Shown here: piece by piece, positions 44,918-53,779 of the stretch
How positions within the stretch are numbered: position 1 is the stretch's first letter
Layout: each line of letters begins with the position of its first letter
Source of the DNA: an uncultured Muribaculaceae bacterium
GTDB taxonomy: Bacteria; Bacteroidota; Bacteroidia; Bacteroidales; Muribaculaceae
NCBI GenBank assembly: GCA_947629175.1
Contig: CANRCT010000007.1
Location: forward strand, 1 to 64,000
Direction of reading: 5' to 3'
DNA length: 64,000 bases
Notes under the pieces: generated by a model
What the model saw: only the letters and a program-made list of their open reading frames with translations
Told to the model about the DNA's origin: nothing
Databases searched by the model: none
Made by a program: the position numbers and the translations under genes

Positions 44918-45193
44918 TCAGTCCTCTACGATAGCGAGGATGTCGCTCTGACGCATGATGAGGTATTTCTCGCCCTCGAATTCGATTTCGTTGCCTGAAT
45001 ATTTGCCATAGAGCACGGTGTCGCCGGCCTTGACGGTCATCTCCTCATCTTTTGTGCCGCAGCCTGCAGCGACTACGGTGCCTTTGAGGGGCTTCTCTTT
45101 GGCGGAATCGGGGATGATGATTCCGGCCATTGTCACTTCTTCAGCGGGGACGGGTTTGATCAGCACCCGGTCGGCCAATGGTTTGATGTTCAT
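44918..45193 (-). CDS. groES: Co-chaperonin GroES (Hsp10)
   Basis: A 91-residue lid of the GroEL chamber. [19 protein letters not shown] at the start, a mobile loop at ~17-32 ([18 protein letters not shown]), and [20 protein letters not shown]. Full length. First gene of groES-groEL. The 181-bp gap to tcdA shows no TAnnTTTG box that I can assign, so its promoter is unknown. Confidence 0.98.
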   Translation of the reverse strand: MNIKPLADRVLIKPVPAEEVTMAGIIIPDSAKEKPLKGTVVAAGCGTKDEEMTVKAGDTVLYGKYSGNEIEFEGEKYLIMRQSDILAIVED

Positions 45194-45374
45194 GATTCGG
45201 TAGAATTTGTTTATTGTTTTTGTTTATGTTTGCTTTGATGTCGCATTAGTGTCAATGCATATTCCGTGCCAAAGCGCGGTCGTGTCAGTCGGTCTGCCAA
45301 AATGGCAATAGGGCGTGGAGCCGCAATGGCATCAGAGAGTGAACGCCGCTGACCGGAGTAAAGTTCACGCCGAT

Positions 45375-46130
45375 CTACCTCTTGGCGTCACGGGGCTGAC
45401 GCAGCAGGCTTTCGATGGCCAGGCCGGCCAAAGTGAATCCGAATATGGCCGTGATGTGGCAGAGGGCGCCGTTGACGGCCCGCTTGCCGTAGGTCATGGA
45501 GCCGTCGGCCTCCGGTTCGTCGCCGGCATTGGCGAGAAGCTGCGGGGAGTAGACGCAGCGGAATTTGCGGCGAGGCATCGTGGCGTCGCGCTTGAACCGC
45601 CGTCGCAGCGCGGCGGCGAGCGGGCAACCCTTGACCTGCCAGAACTCGGCCACGCTCACCTGCGTCGGATCCGACTTCAGTGCGGCTCCCATCGAGGAGA
45701 AGAGGCGTGTGGAAGGGGTGGAAGTGGCGTGGAGTATCAGGGCGGCCTTGTCGGCGAGGGAATCGATAGCGTCGATGGTGACGTCGTATGCGCCGAGGTC
45801 GAAAGCGGCGGCGTTGTCGGCCGTATATCTCTGTTTCATGACAGTCAGCCGAAGCGACGGATTGATGTCGAGAAGCCGCTCGGCGAGTATGTCGGCTTTT
45901 TGGGCGCCTACGGTCGATGTCGTGGCCATGACCTGGCGGTTGATGTTGGTGACGGCTATTTCGTCGGGGTCTACGATGGTGATGCGTCCTATGCCGGTGC
46001 GGACGAGGCTTTCGGCAGTCCAGCCGCCGACACCTCCGATACCCAGCACGATGGCTGACGCGCCGGCGAGGCGCTCCATGGCCTCGTCGCCTATGAGGCG
46101 GCGCGTGCGGTCAAAAATTCGGTCGGTCAC
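45375..46130 (-). CDS. tcdA: tRNA threonylcarbamoyladenosine dehydratase (CsdL/TcdA)
   Basis: A 251-residue E1-like enzyme that cyclises t6A37 of tRNA to ct6A using ATP. The true start is the GTG at 46130 (MTDRIFDRTRRLIGDEAMER); the longer track ORF begins in the gene before it. GIGGVGGWTAESLVRTGIG is the nucleotide-binding loop, and IVDPDEIAVTNINRQ and DAIDSLADKAALI are typical ThiF-family motifs. GTGA overlap with the upstream unknown gene. tsaE of the same t6A pathway lies elsewhere in the window. Confidence 0.92.
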   Translation of the reverse strand: MTDRIFDRTRRLIGDEAMERLAGASAIVLGIGGVGGWTAESLVRTGIGRITIVDPDEIAVTNINRQVMATTSTVGAQKADILAERLLDINPSLRLTVMKQRYTADNAAAFDLGAYDVTIDAIDSLADKAALILHATSTPSTRLFSSMGAALKSDPTQVSVAEFWQVKGCPLAAALRRRFKRDATMPRRKFRCVYSPQLLANAGDEPEADGSMTYGKRAVNGALCHITAIFGFTLAGLAIESLLRQPRDAKR

Positions 46131-46480
46131 GGTTCGGGATTTGAAAGGTTGTAGCGCAGCCGGTCGATGATCGATGGCCGCTCCTGGCGGATGTGCACCG
46201 ACGTGCGGTCGGTCTCCTTGTCGAGAAACACTATGGAGCTGTGGAGCGCCACTGCCACGCAGTCGTCGAAATCTATTATGCCGTGGATGTGGCCCAGAGG
46301 AAGACTGTGGAACGGCGAGCTCTCCGGTATGCTGCCTATTATCAGGGAATCGCCGTCGATCCCTATGGCATGTTCGAGAGGCAGCTGCTCGAAGAGCAGC
46401 GCTATGTCGAGCTCCTCGGGAGATGCCGGCCGACGCTTGCAGGTCTTGTAGATCGTATCGATTACTTTCTTTGTTACCAT
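46127..46480 (-). CDS. Unknown 117-residue protein coupled to tcdA
   Basis: No family recognised. A mixed alpha/beta, soluble protein without signal or membrane segment; short beta-like stretches such as HAIGIDGDSLIIGSIPE and CVAVALHSSIVFLDKE. Its stop overlaps the GTG of tcdA by four bases, so the two are translated together. The start at 46480 is supported by MVTKKVIDTIYK. The region 46481-46604 upstream shows no other gene. Confidence 0.65.
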   Translation of the reverse strand: MVTKKVIDTIYKTCKRRPASPEELDIALLFEQLPLEHAIGIDGDSLIIGSIPESSPFHSLPLGHIHGIIDFDDCVAVALHSSIVFLDKETDRTSVHIRQERPSIIDRLRYNLSNPEP

Positions 46481-46604
46481 GTTTTTTCCATCTGGTCGTG
46501 GTGGCTTTCCGGCGGTCTTGCGGGCGCCGGCGCTCTGTTTTCTGATTATAACGGAGCAGGCGCGGATATTGTTTTACGGCGTAGACCGATAGGTGACACA
46601 TAAA

Positions 46605-46643
46605 AAGCGCTCCGATCCGCGCATGAGGGAGATCGGAGCGCTT
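46605..46643 (-). terminator. Terminator of the methylmalonyl-CoA decarboxylase operon
   Basis: Perfect 13-bp stem AAGCGCTCCGATC / GATCGGAGCGCTT followed on the minus strand by TTTA. Confidence 0.92.
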
Positions 46644-46664
46644 GTGATGCAGATATGTCCGCGG

Positions 46665-47822
46665 TCAGGCGAGGAATCCGAGAAGGACGCCTGCGGCGAC
46701 TGCCGAGCCGATGACGCCGGCCACGTTGGGGCCCATGGCGTGCATCAGCAGGTAGTTGGACGGATCGTATTCCAGACCGAGGTTGTTGGAGATACGGGCC
46801 GACATCGGCACTGCCGACACGCCGGCGTTGCCGATCAGCGGGTTGATCTTCTTGTTCTTCGGCAGGAAGAGGTTGAATATCTTCACGAAGAGCACGCCCG
46901 ACGACGATGCGATGATAAACGCCATGAAGCCGAGGGCGAAGATGCCGATGGTCTGTGCGGTCAGGAACTCCGATGCCTGGGTGGATGCGCCGACGGTCAT
47001 TCCGAGAAGGATGGTGACGATGTCGGTCAGGGCGTTGCTGGCGGTCTTGGCCAGACGCGTGCAGACGCCGCATTCACGCAGAAGGTTGCCGAAGAAGAGC
47101 ATGCCGAGCAGAGGAATGCCCGAAGGCACTACGAAGCAGGTGAGCAGCAGGCCCAGGATCGGGAAGATGATCTTCTCGTTCTGCGACACGGCGCGGGCCG
47201 GTTTCATCTTGATCAGACGCTCGTTTTTGGTGGTGAAGAGGCGCATCAGAGGGGGCTGGATCACCGGTACGAGGGCCATATAGGAGTAGGCCGATACTGC
47301 TATGGCGCCCATCAGGTTGGGAGCGAGTTTCGACGACAGGAATATGGCAGTGGGGCCGTCGGCGCCGCCGATGATGGCGATGGCGCCGGCCTGGTCGGGC
47401 GTGAAGCCCAGCAGCAGGGCCACCATGTAGGCGCCGAAGATGCCAAACTGGGCTGCGGCTCCGATGAGCATCAGCTTCGGGTTGGCTATCAGGGCGGAGA
47501 AGTCGGTCATGGCGCCGATGCCGAGGAATATCAGCGGGGGGTACCATCCGGCCGATACGCCGTTGTAGAGGATGTTGAGCACGGAGCCCTCCTCATAGAT
47601 GCCTACGTCGAGACCTGCGGTGGTGTTGAACGGAATGTTGCCTATCAGTATGCCGAAGCCTATCGGCACGAGGAGCATCGGCTCGAAGTCTTTCTTGATG
47701 GCAAGCCATATGAAGAAAAGACCTACGGCCAGCATGACGAAATGCTCCCATGTAGCGTTATGGAATCCTGTGAGGATCCAGAACTGATGGAGATTGTTGG
47801 CTAAGAAATCACCGAATGACAT
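46665..47822 (-). CDS. mmdB: Sodium-pumping decarboxylase subunit beta
   Basis: A 385-residue membrane protein with about ten helices, the Na+ channel subunit that decarboxylates carboxybiotin and exports Na+. [29 protein letters not shown] (conserved Asp for Na+) and [20 protein letters not shown] are typical of OadB/MmdB/GcdB. Placed after mce, mmdA, the OadG-like gene and the biotin carrier in one minus-strand operon, so methylmalonyl-CoA is the likely substrate. Ends at a strong terminator. Confidence 0.95.
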   Translation of the reverse strand: MSFGDFLANNLHQFWILTGFHNATWEHFVMLAVGLFFIWLAIKKDFEPMLLVPIGFGILIGNIPFNTTAGLDVGIYEEGSVLNILYNGVSAGWYPPLIFLGIGAMTDFSALIANPKLMLIGAAAQFGIFGAYMVALLLGFTPDQAGAIAIIGGADGPTAIFLSSKLAPNLMGAIAVSAYSYMALVPVIQPPLMRLFTTKNERLIKMKPARAVSQNEKIIFPILGLLLTCFVVPSGIPLLGMLFFGNLLRECGVCTRLAKTASNALTDIVTILLGMTVGASTQASEFLTAQTIGIFALGFMAFIIASSSGVLFVKIFNLFLPKNKKINPLIGNAGVSAVPMSARISNNLGLEYDPSNYLLMHAMGPNVAGVIGSAVAAGVLLGFLA

Positions 47823-47864
47823 AGCTTCTTTGTTTTATAGCTGTGGGTAATCAGGTGTTTCCTA

Positions 47865-48299
47865 TCATTCGAGGGTGATGAGCACTGCGCCTTCGAGCAC
47901 GGCTTCGCCCTGGCCTACGCTGACAGAGGCCACTTTGCCGTCGCGGCCGGCGTGGATGGCGTTCTCCATCTTCATGGCTTCGAGCATCACTACAGTATCG
48001 GCTGCCTTGACGGTGTCGCCCGGCTTGACGAGTACGGAGAGGATGGTGCCGGGGAGAGGCGCCTTCACCTGATGGCCCGAACCGGTGGCTTTCGGAGTGG
48101 CTATCACCTTGGCTCCGCTCTCGGTGCGCGGCGCTGCCGACGGACGCGGTGCGTTGACTATGTTGACCGGCTTGTCCTTGCGTTCAAGCTCCACCTTGTA
48201 GGGGATGCCGTTGACTTCAACCTGGGCTGAATTGTTGTCGATGTCGCCCACGGCTACCTTGTAGGTGTTGCCGTTGATCTTATATTTGTATTCTTTCAT
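47865..48299 (-). CDS. mmdC: Biotin carboxyl-carrier subunit of the decarboxylase
   Basis: A 144-residue protein with an N-terminal beta-rich part, a Pro/Ala-rich linker (APRPSAAPRTESGAK) and a C-terminal biotinyl domain. EAMKMENAIHAG carries Lys110, the biotin attachment site. It carries the CO2 from MmdA to MmdB. Sits between the OadG-like gene and mmdB. Confidence 0.92.
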   Translation of the reverse strand: MKEYKYKINGNTYKVAVGDIDNNSAQVEVNGIPYKVELERKDKPVNIVNAPRPSAAPRTESGAKVIATPKATGSGHQVKAPLPGTILSVLVKPGDTVKAADTVVMLEAMKMENAIHAGRDGKVASVSVGQGEAVLEGAVLITLE

Positions 48300-48349
48300 T
48301 TCGTTTGATGATATGAGATGTTGTTAAGGGGTGATGGACGGGCCTCGTG

Positions 48350-49264
48350 TCAGTGGCGCGGTGCCTGACGCATGTTGTAGATTTTGGAGTTCCACGGCGA
48401 GTAGGCCTTGCGCACCTTGTTGATGGTGAGCACGGTGTTCTCGCGGTCGTGGGCGTCGAGATGCTCGTGGAGCGCCATGGCGATGGCGGCGATGGCCTCG
48501 CCCGAGTCGGAGTCGGGACGGTCTTCGCGTGAAAGCTCCTGAAGCTTCGATCCCTGCGACTTAGCTTTGTTGCCCTTCGAGTAGCGTTCGCCGATCTTGC
48601 TGATGATGTAGAAGCATACCGAGAGAAGCAGCAGGGCGGAGAACACTATGGCCATGGCCATGACGGTCATGCCGAAGCCATTCTTGTCGCGCTCGGCGAA
48701 CATCTCTACCTTGGAATTGGTGTCGCGGATCACGTTGGCCGAGCTGGGGGTCACGTGGGATCCCTCCGAACCGTCGCGCACCTCCCACTCTCCGGTGCCG
48801 TCTTCAGAGCGGGCATAGGTGGTGTTGGGCGCGAGCGATGCGGGCACCGTCACTTCGTCGATCAGGGTTTTGCCGTCGGCGTCATAAACGCCGATCCAGT
48901 TGTCCTGACCCGGGCGCAGGGTGAAATTCATGTGGAACGTGCCTTTCGTCGGCTCGCCGTCGGCCCAGAAGATCACGTGCTGGCGCTTGGGAATACGGGT
49001 GTTGACGTCGCCAAGAGGCACGGGGTATTTCTTCGGATCGGACGGGTCGTCGGTGATGAACACGCTCGATATCTCGAGCGGCGCGAAAGTGGAGTTGAAG
49101 AGCTCCACCCAGGCGCTGCGGCGGCCGTAGTCGTCGACGACGCTGCTGTCGTTGGTCACCATCACCTCATTAAGGCGCAGCCCCCTGCGGCCCTGTGCCG
49201 AGGCGTCGTTCGCCGCGAAGAGAGCCGCTGCTGCCACCAGCGCCGTTATAAAGATTTTCTTCAT
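48350..49264 (-). CDS. OadG-family subunit fused to an exported lamin-tail domain
   Basis: A 304-residue protein. The start at 49264 gives signal MKKIFITALVAAAALFAAN. Residues ~30-150 match a lamin-tail (LTD) beta-sandwich: LRLNEVMVTNDSSVVDDYG, AWVELFNSTFAPLEISSVFI, HVIFWADGEPTKGTFHMNF. A single membrane helix at ~208-228 (MTVMAMAIVFSALLLLSVCF) and a short cytosolic part match the small gamma/delta subunit (OadG/MmdD) that holds the pump together. The LTD would lie in the periplasm. The arrangement is known to me from other Bacteroidales; what the LTD binds is unknown. In operon with mmdA and mmdC. Confidence 0.82.
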   Translation of the reverse strand: MKKIFITALVAAAALFAANDASAQGRRGLRLNEVMVTNDSSVVDDYGRRSAWVELFNSTFAPLEISSVFITDDPSDPKKYPVPLGDVNTRIPKRQHVIFWADGEPTKGTFHMNFTLRPGQDNWIGVYDADGKTLIDEVTVPASLAPNTTYARSEDGTGEWEVRDGSEGSHVTPSSANVIRDTNSKVEMFAERDKNGFGMTVMAMAIVFSALLLLSVCFYIISKIGERYSKGNKAKSQGSKLQELSREDRPDSDSGEAIAAIAMALHEHLDAHDRENTVLTINKVRKAYSPWNSKIYNMRQAPRH

Positions 49265-49280
49265 GATGCGGACTGGTTTG

Positions 49281-50834
49281 TTAGAGAGGTATGTTGCCAT
49301 GTTTCTTGGCAGGATTGGTGAGTTTCTTGGTGGCGAGCTGCTGCAGGGCGCGGATAATGCGGAAGCGGGTGTTGCGCGGCTCGATCACGTCGTCGATATA
49401 TCCGTAGCGGGCTGCATTGTAGGGGTTGCAGAAGAGCTTGTTGTACTCGTCCTCCTTCTCCTTGAGTACGGCAGCGGGATCGGCCGACTCCTTGGCTTCC
49501 TTGGCGTAGAGCACCTCTACGGCTCCGGCGCCGCCCATCACGGCGATCTCGGCCGTGGGCCATGCGTAGTTCATGTCGCCGCGGAGCTGCTTGCAGCTCA
49601 TCACGATGTGGGATCCGCCGTAGCTCTTGCGCAGGGTCACGGTCACCTTGGGAACGGTGGCTTCTCCGTAGGCATAGAGCAGCTTGGCGCCGTGGAGTAT
49701 GACGCCGTTGTATTCCTGACCGGTGCCGGGAAGGAATCCGGGCACGTCGACGAGTGTCACCAGAGGTATGTTGAAGGCGTCGCAGAAGCGCACGAAGCGA
49801 GCTGCCTTGCGCGAGGCGTTGCTGTCGAGCACGCCTGCCAGATATTTGGGCTGGTTGGCCACGATGCCTACGCTCTGGCCGTTGAAGCGGGCGAAGCCGA
49901 TGATGATGTTCTTGGCGTAGTCGCGCTGCACTTCGAGGAATTCACCGTTGTCGATGATGGCGCCGATCACCTCATACATGTCGTAGGGACGGTTGGCCGA
50001 GTCGGGGATGATCTCGTTGAGCGAGTCCTCCAGGCGGTCGATCGGGTCGTCGCAGGGCACTACCGGCGGCTCCTCAAGGTTGTTCTGGGGTATATAGCTG
50101 AAGAGCTTGCGTATCACTTTCAGGCACTCCTCGCCGTCTTCGGCGGCAAAGTGGGCCACGCCGCTCTTGGAGGAGTGGACCTCGGCTCCGCCGAGCTGAT
50201 CCTGGGTGACATCCTCTCCCGTGACGGTCTTCACCACCTTCGGGCCGGTAAGGAACATGTAGGAGATCCCCTTGGTCATGATCGTGAAGTCGGTGAGGGC
50301 GGGGGAGTAGACGGCTCCGCCGGCGCAGGGACCGAGAATGCCGGATATCTGGGGTATGACGCCCGATGCGAGGATATTGCGCTGGAATATCTCAGAGTAG
50401 CCGGCGAGGGCGTTGATGCCCTCCTGGATGCGTGCGCCTCCGGAGTCGTTGAGGCCGATGACGGGAGCACCCATCTTCATGGCCATATCCATGATCTTGC
50501 ATATCTTGAGGGCCATGGTCTCGCTGAGAGATCCGCCGAACACGGTGAAGTCCTGGGCGAAGACGTAGACGAGACGGCCTTCGATCGTGCCGTAGCCGGT
50601 GACGACGCCGTCGCCGAGATAGCTTTTCTTTTCCTGTCCGAAGTTGTGGCAGCGGTGGCGCACAAACATGTCGATCTCCTCGAACGAGCCCTCGTCGAGG
50701 AGCTGTGCGATACGTTCGCGTGCGGTGTATTTGCCGCGCGCATGCTGTTTCTCGATGGCCTTTTCGCCGCCTCCGAGACGAGCTTCATTGCGGAGCGCTA
50801 TAAGCTCCTGCACCTTTTCAAGCTGGTTGCTCAT
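49281..50834 (-). CDS. mmdA: Methylmalonyl-CoA decarboxylase subunit alpha (carboxyltransferase)
   Basis: A 517-residue acyl-CoA carboxyltransferase that moves the carboxyl of methylmalonyl-CoA to biotin. [20 protein letters not shown] and [20 protein letters not shown] form the N-terminal CoA site; [20 protein letters not shown] and [16 protein letters not shown] the C-terminal one. Usual family length. 56 bp after mce and 16 bp before the OadG-like gene. The operon points to succinate-to-propionate conversion with Na+ export. Confidence 0.95.
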   Translation of the reverse strand: MSNQLEKVQELIALRNEARLGGGEKAIEKQHARGKYTARERIAQLLDEGSFEEIDMFVRHRCHNFGQEKKSYLGDGVVTGYGTIEGRLVYVFAQDFTVFGGSLSETMALKICKIMDMAMKMGAPVIGLNDSGGARIQEGINALAGYSEIFQRNILASGVIPQISGILGPCAGGAVYSPALTDFTIMTKGISYMFLTGPKVVKTVTGEDVTQDQLGGAEVHSSKSGVAHFAAEDGEECLKVIRKLFSYIPQNNLEEPPVVPCDDPIDRLEDSLNEIIPDSANRPYDMYEVIGAIIDNGEFLEVQRDYAKNIIIGFARFNGQSVGIVANQPKYLAGVLDSNASRKAARFVRFCDAFNIPLVTLVDVPGFLPGTGQEYNGVILHGAKLLYAYGEATVPKVTVTLRKSYGGSHIVMSCKQLRGDMNYAWPTAEIAVMGGAGAVEVLYAKEAKESADPAAVLKEKEDEYNKLFCNPYNAARYGYIDDVIEPRNTRFRIIRALQQLATKKLTNPAKKHGNIPL

Positions 50835-50890
50835 ATAGTAAGATTGAATTTTTTTTCGTGAGATTTCTTGTCAGAGTGGCCGGAGCCGGT

Positions 50891-51313
50891 TCACTTTTTT
50901 GCGGGATCCTCGCAGAGCTCCACGAGCGTGCCTACCGACGATTTCGGGTGGATGAAGGCGATATTGAGGCCCTCGGCTCCCTTGCGGGGCGCCTTGTCGA
51001 TGAGGCGTCCGCCCTTTTCCTCGATTTCGGCGAGTGCGTTGGCCACGCCGTCCTCCACAGCGAAAGCTATGTGCTGTATGCCGCCGCGACCGCCGTTGTT
51101 GGCGATAAACTTGGCTATGGCGCTGTCCTCGGCCGTGGGCTCAAGAAGCTCGATTTTGGTCTGTCCGACACGGAAGAAAGCTGTGCGCACTTTCTGGTCG
51201 GCCACTTCCTCGATGGCGAAGCATTTGAGGCCGAGCATATTTTCGTAGAAGGGGATTGCCTCGTCGAGGCTCGGCACGGCTATGCCGACGTGTTCGATGT
51301 GGGAAATGTCCAT
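50891..51313 (-). CDS. mce: Methylmalonyl-CoA epimerase
   Basis: A 140-residue glyoxalase-fold enzyme that interconverts the R and S forms of methylmalonyl-CoA. ISHIEHVGIAVPSLDEAI with metal His8, GGRGGIQHIAFAVED with a second His, and KGAEGLNIAFIHPKSSVGTL with the C-terminal Glu in VELCED. First gene of the decarboxylase operon. Its mutase partner is not in the window. Confidence 0.95.
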   Translation of the reverse strand: MDISHIEHVGIAVPSLDEAIPFYENMLGLKCFAIEEVADQKVRTAFFRVGQTKIELLEPTAEDSAIAKFIANNGGRGGIQHIAFAVEDGVANALAEIEEKGGRLIDKAPRKGAEGLNIAFIHPKSSVGTLVELCEDPAKK

Positions 51314-51419
51314 TGTGGATAAAATGAAGATGTTTGTAATGATTTGTTATTCAGTGACTATACGCGCATTGCGGCATTCCGGGCCGACACTGTCGCCCGC
51401 CTGATGCCGCTTTGCACCG

Positions 51420-51427
51420 CAAAGATA
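51420..51427 (-). promoter_or_regulatory. -7 element TATCTTTG upstream of mce
   Basis: Minus-strand TATCTTTG fits TAnnTTTG and would give a leader of about 100 nt. No -33 box at the expected distance. The 351-bp gap 51314-51664 also holds a REP-like palindrome and the trpS terminator; nothing else is seen. Confidence 0.4.
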
Positions 51428-51494
51428 GCAAAAATCGGCGATTTATCCTCCCCACGCCCCAAAAGAAATTGCATTGTTTCCCTCACCCCCGCAG

Positions 51495-51519
51495 GTAGTG
51501 ACGTGATACATCACGTCCG
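51495..51519. repeat. REP-like palindrome with compensating base changes
   Basis: GTAGTGACGTGATACATCAC then GTCCG. Compared with GTAGGGACGCGATACATCGC of the other copies, C-to-T in the left arm is matched by G-to-A in the right arm, so the hairpin is kept. Confidence 0.7.
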
Positions 51520-51582
51520 CCTCGCATACCATTGGTATATCGGTTGTTATCTTGCGCGGCTATTGCTCTATGCCACAAAATA

Positions 51583-51622
51583 AAACGCTGTGACAAAACA
51601 CCATTATCTTGTCACAGCGTTT
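51583..51622 (-). terminator. Terminator after trpS
   Basis: Perfect 14-bp stem AAACGCTGTGACAA / TTGTCACAGCGTTT, followed on the minus strand by TATTTTGTG. Confidence 0.9.
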
Positions 51623-51664
51623 GCTATGAGGATTTTTTCCGGGGAAAGAGTAAATCCTTTGGTA

Positions 51665-52732
51665 TCAGTAGAAGCGGCGGATGCCCATCACCTGGCGCAC
51701 TTCGGCGAGGGTGCGCGATGCGCGCTCGCGGGCTATCTCGGCTCCGCGGCGGAGTACGCGTCCGATCGTGGCGTCATCGCCCTGCAGGTCGAGGATCCGC
51801 TCGCGGATGGGGAGGGTGATGGCGAGGATGTCGTCGGCAAGCTGCTTCTTTAGATCGCCGTAGCGTATGGAGCAGTCGGCATAGGCGTCGCGGAAATGCT
51901 TTACCACTTCAGGCTTCGATGTGAGTTCAAGCAGAGTGAAGAGATTCTCCACCGGCTGGCTGACCGGCTGGTTGGGCGTTTTCGGCCCCTCGTCGGTGAC
52001 CGCGCGCATCACCTTCTTGCGCAGCGTCTTCTCGTCGTCGATGAGATAGATGCAGTTGCCCTCGCTCTTGCCCATCTTGCCGGAGCCGTCGAGCCCGGGC
52101 ACTTTCACCGGCTTGCCGCCGAAGTCGAAGTTGGTGGGCTCGGGGAAGAGATCAACGCCGTAGAAGGAGTTGAAGCGGCGCGCGAAGCGGCGGGTGAGCT
52201 CCAGGTGCTGCTCCTGATCCTTGCCTACGGGCACTTTGTGGGCTTTCTGTATGAGGATGTCGACGGCCATTAGCGTCGGGTAGGTGAGCAGGCCGGCGTT
52301 GACGCGCTTGTTGGAGTCGTTGCCTATGATCTGGCGCTCGATATTGTCATCGTCGGTCTCGTCGACCTTTATGCCGAGCTGTTTGCGGGCCTTGTCCTTG
52401 AAGGAGGCTGTACGCATGAGCTCTCCTATGCCCACATGCATGTTGAGCAGCAGATACATCTCGGAGATCTCGGGGACGTCGCTCTGCACAAACAGCGTGG
52501 ATTCTTCGGGATCGAGTCCGGCAGCGAGATATTCAGCCACGATGGAGCGCACGTTGCGGTGGAGCTGCTCGGGGTCGGGGTTGGTAGTGAGCGCGTGGAG
52601 GTCGGCCACGAAGTAGAGGCAGTCGTAGTCGCGCTGCATCCTGACGAATTTGCTGAGTGCGCCGAAGTAGTTGCCCAGGTGAAGATTTCCTGTGGCGCGG
52701 ATGCCGCTCAGCACTGTTTCTTTTCCATTCAT
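51665..52732 (-). CDS. trpS: Tryptophanyl-tRNA synthetase
   Basis: A 355-residue class I aminoacyl-tRNA synthetase. ATGNLHLGNYFGAL is the HIGH motif and SGKMGKSEGN the KMSKS motif; VGKDQEQHLELTRRFARRFN is a typical TrpRS segment. Charges tRNA-Trp in the cytosol. Single gene between a consensus promoter and a strong terminator. Start 52732 (MNGKETVLSGIRATG). Confidence 0.97.
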   Translation of the reverse strand: MNGKETVLSGIRATGNLHLGNYFGALSKFVRMQRDYDCLYFVADLHALTTNPDPEQLHRNVRSIVAEYLAAGLDPEESTLFVQSDVPEISEMYLLLNMHVGIGELMRTASFKDKARKQLGIKVDETDDDNIERQIIGNDSNKRVNAGLLTYPTLMAVDILIQKAHKVPVGKDQEQHLELTRRFARRFNSFYGVDLFPEPTNFDFGGKPVKVPGLDGSGKMGKSEGNCIYLIDDEKTLRKKVMRAVTDEGPKTPNQPVSQPVENLFTLLELTSKPEVVKHFRDAYADCSIRYGDLKKQLADDILAITLPIRERILDLQGDDATIGRVLRRGAEIARERASRTLAEVRQVMGIRRFY

Positions 52733-52769
52733 ATTCTTTGCGGGATAGTTTCCGTAGGTTTTTATAGCG

Positions 52770-52800
52770 CAAAATTACTTATTTTCCACTGGATTTCAAA
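52770..52800 (-). promoter_or_regulatory. Promoter of trpS
   Basis: Minus strand: TTTG (-33) at 52797-52800, TAATTTTG (-7) at 52770-52777, spacer 19 bp. Confidence 0.7.
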
Positions 52801-52815
52801 ACGCCGAAAAATGAG

Positions 52816-52858
52816 CGGTGGCGACCAATGCCAGCTTTCGCTGACCTGGCCGCCACCG
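52816..52858 (-). terminator. Terminator after tonB
   Basis: 8-bp stem CGGTGGCG / CGCCACCG with an inner AGC/GCT stem, followed on the minus strand by TCATTTTTCGG. Confidence 0.7.
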
Positions 52859-52894
52859 GCGGATAGTTTCAGTTTAAGTAGGTGTCGTGCCTGA

Positions 52895-53743
52895 TTACTG
52901 GTTGGCAAGCTTGAATCTGACAGGAACGGTGTACCACACGTTCACGTTGTGTCCGTTCATCTTACCGGGAATCCAGTTAGGCATCTTGCTTACCACTCTC
53001 ACGGCCTCCTTGTCGAGCTCGGGATCTTTGGAGCGCATCACGTGTACCTTGTCGACCTTGCCGTCCTTGCGGACAACGAAGCGAACATGCACAGTGCCCT
53101 CAATGCCCTGCTCCGAAGCGATGGGAGGATAGTTAAGGTTCTTGCTGAGCCATTCCTTGAGGGCCTTGGGGCCGCCGGGGAACTGAGGATCCTGCTCCAC
53201 GGCGTCAAACACATGCTCCTCTTTAGGTTCGGTCTTCTCCTCTACTACTACAACTTCCTTGTGCTCCTGGGCGTTGATGATGTCGTCGACACCACGATCC
53301 TCGTTGACGGCGCCGATAGCACGGTCATCGTCCTTGAGTTCGTCCTGCGACTTGATCTCCTCCTTCACCTCGTCGTCCTGCACGATAAGGATCTCGGCGG
53401 CCTTGGTGGTGTTGAGGAGCTCTTCCTTGATCACCTCAGGTTTCTGTTCTTCGATACGCTGGGGCTCCTCTTCCTCGGGCTCCTCCTCTACCTCCTCGGT
53501 GATCATCTCTGCCATGGCCTGCTCGATAGCGTCTTCAGGACGGGCCTCGGCCGACTTGATTACCGTATTGACAAGGAATGCGAGTGCGAAGAGTATAGCG
53601 ATCACTATGACGATCACGATCATAGCGCGGTTGTGACGGCTTACAGATCCCTTGCGGAGCTGATAAGCGCCGAAATCTTTGTTTTTGCCTTCAAAGATTA
53701 TGTCGCGCCATTCTTTTGATGAAAGATCTACATCTTTTGCCAT
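52895..53743 (-). CDS. tonB: TonB-family energy transducer
   Basis: A 282-residue inner-membrane protein. Cytosolic start (~1-35), one helix at ~40-60 (MIVIVIVIAILFALAFLVNT), a long acidic Glu/Pro periplasmic spacer (EEVEEEPEEEEPQRIEEQ), and a C-terminal TonB domain at ~195-280 (GTVHVRFVVRKDGKVDKVHV, NWIPGKMNGHNVNVWYTVPV). It passes proton-motive energy to outer-membrane receptors such as the one at 9399-12218. Last gene of exbB-exbD-exbD-tonB. Confidence 0.93.
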   Translation of the reverse strand: MAKDVDLSSKEWRDIIFEGKNKDFGAYQLRKGSVSRHNRAMIVIVIVIAILFALAFLVNTVIKSAEARPEDAIEQAMAEMITEEVEEEPEEEEPQRIEEQKPEVIKEELLNTTKAAEILIVQDDEVKEEIKSQDELKDDDRAIGAVNEDRGVDDIINAQEHKEVVVVEEKTEPKEEHVFDAVEQDPQFPGGPKALKEWLSKNLNYPPIASEQGIEGTVHVRFVVRKDGKVDKVHVMRSKDPELDKEAVRVVSKMPNWIPGKMNGHNVNVWYTVPVRFKLANQ

Positions 53744-53779
53744 GTCTTTTCAGCTTTAGGGGTTAATATAAATCGTTCA

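Noticed and set aside
45194-45374. CIRCE operator upstream of groES
   Set aside because: No TTAGCACTC-N9-GAGTGCTAA-type inverted repeat is present.
46131-46601. N-terminal extension of the tcdA ORF
   Set aside because: It overlaps the 117-residue gene in another frame and has no TcdA-like content; GTG 46130 fits the family start.
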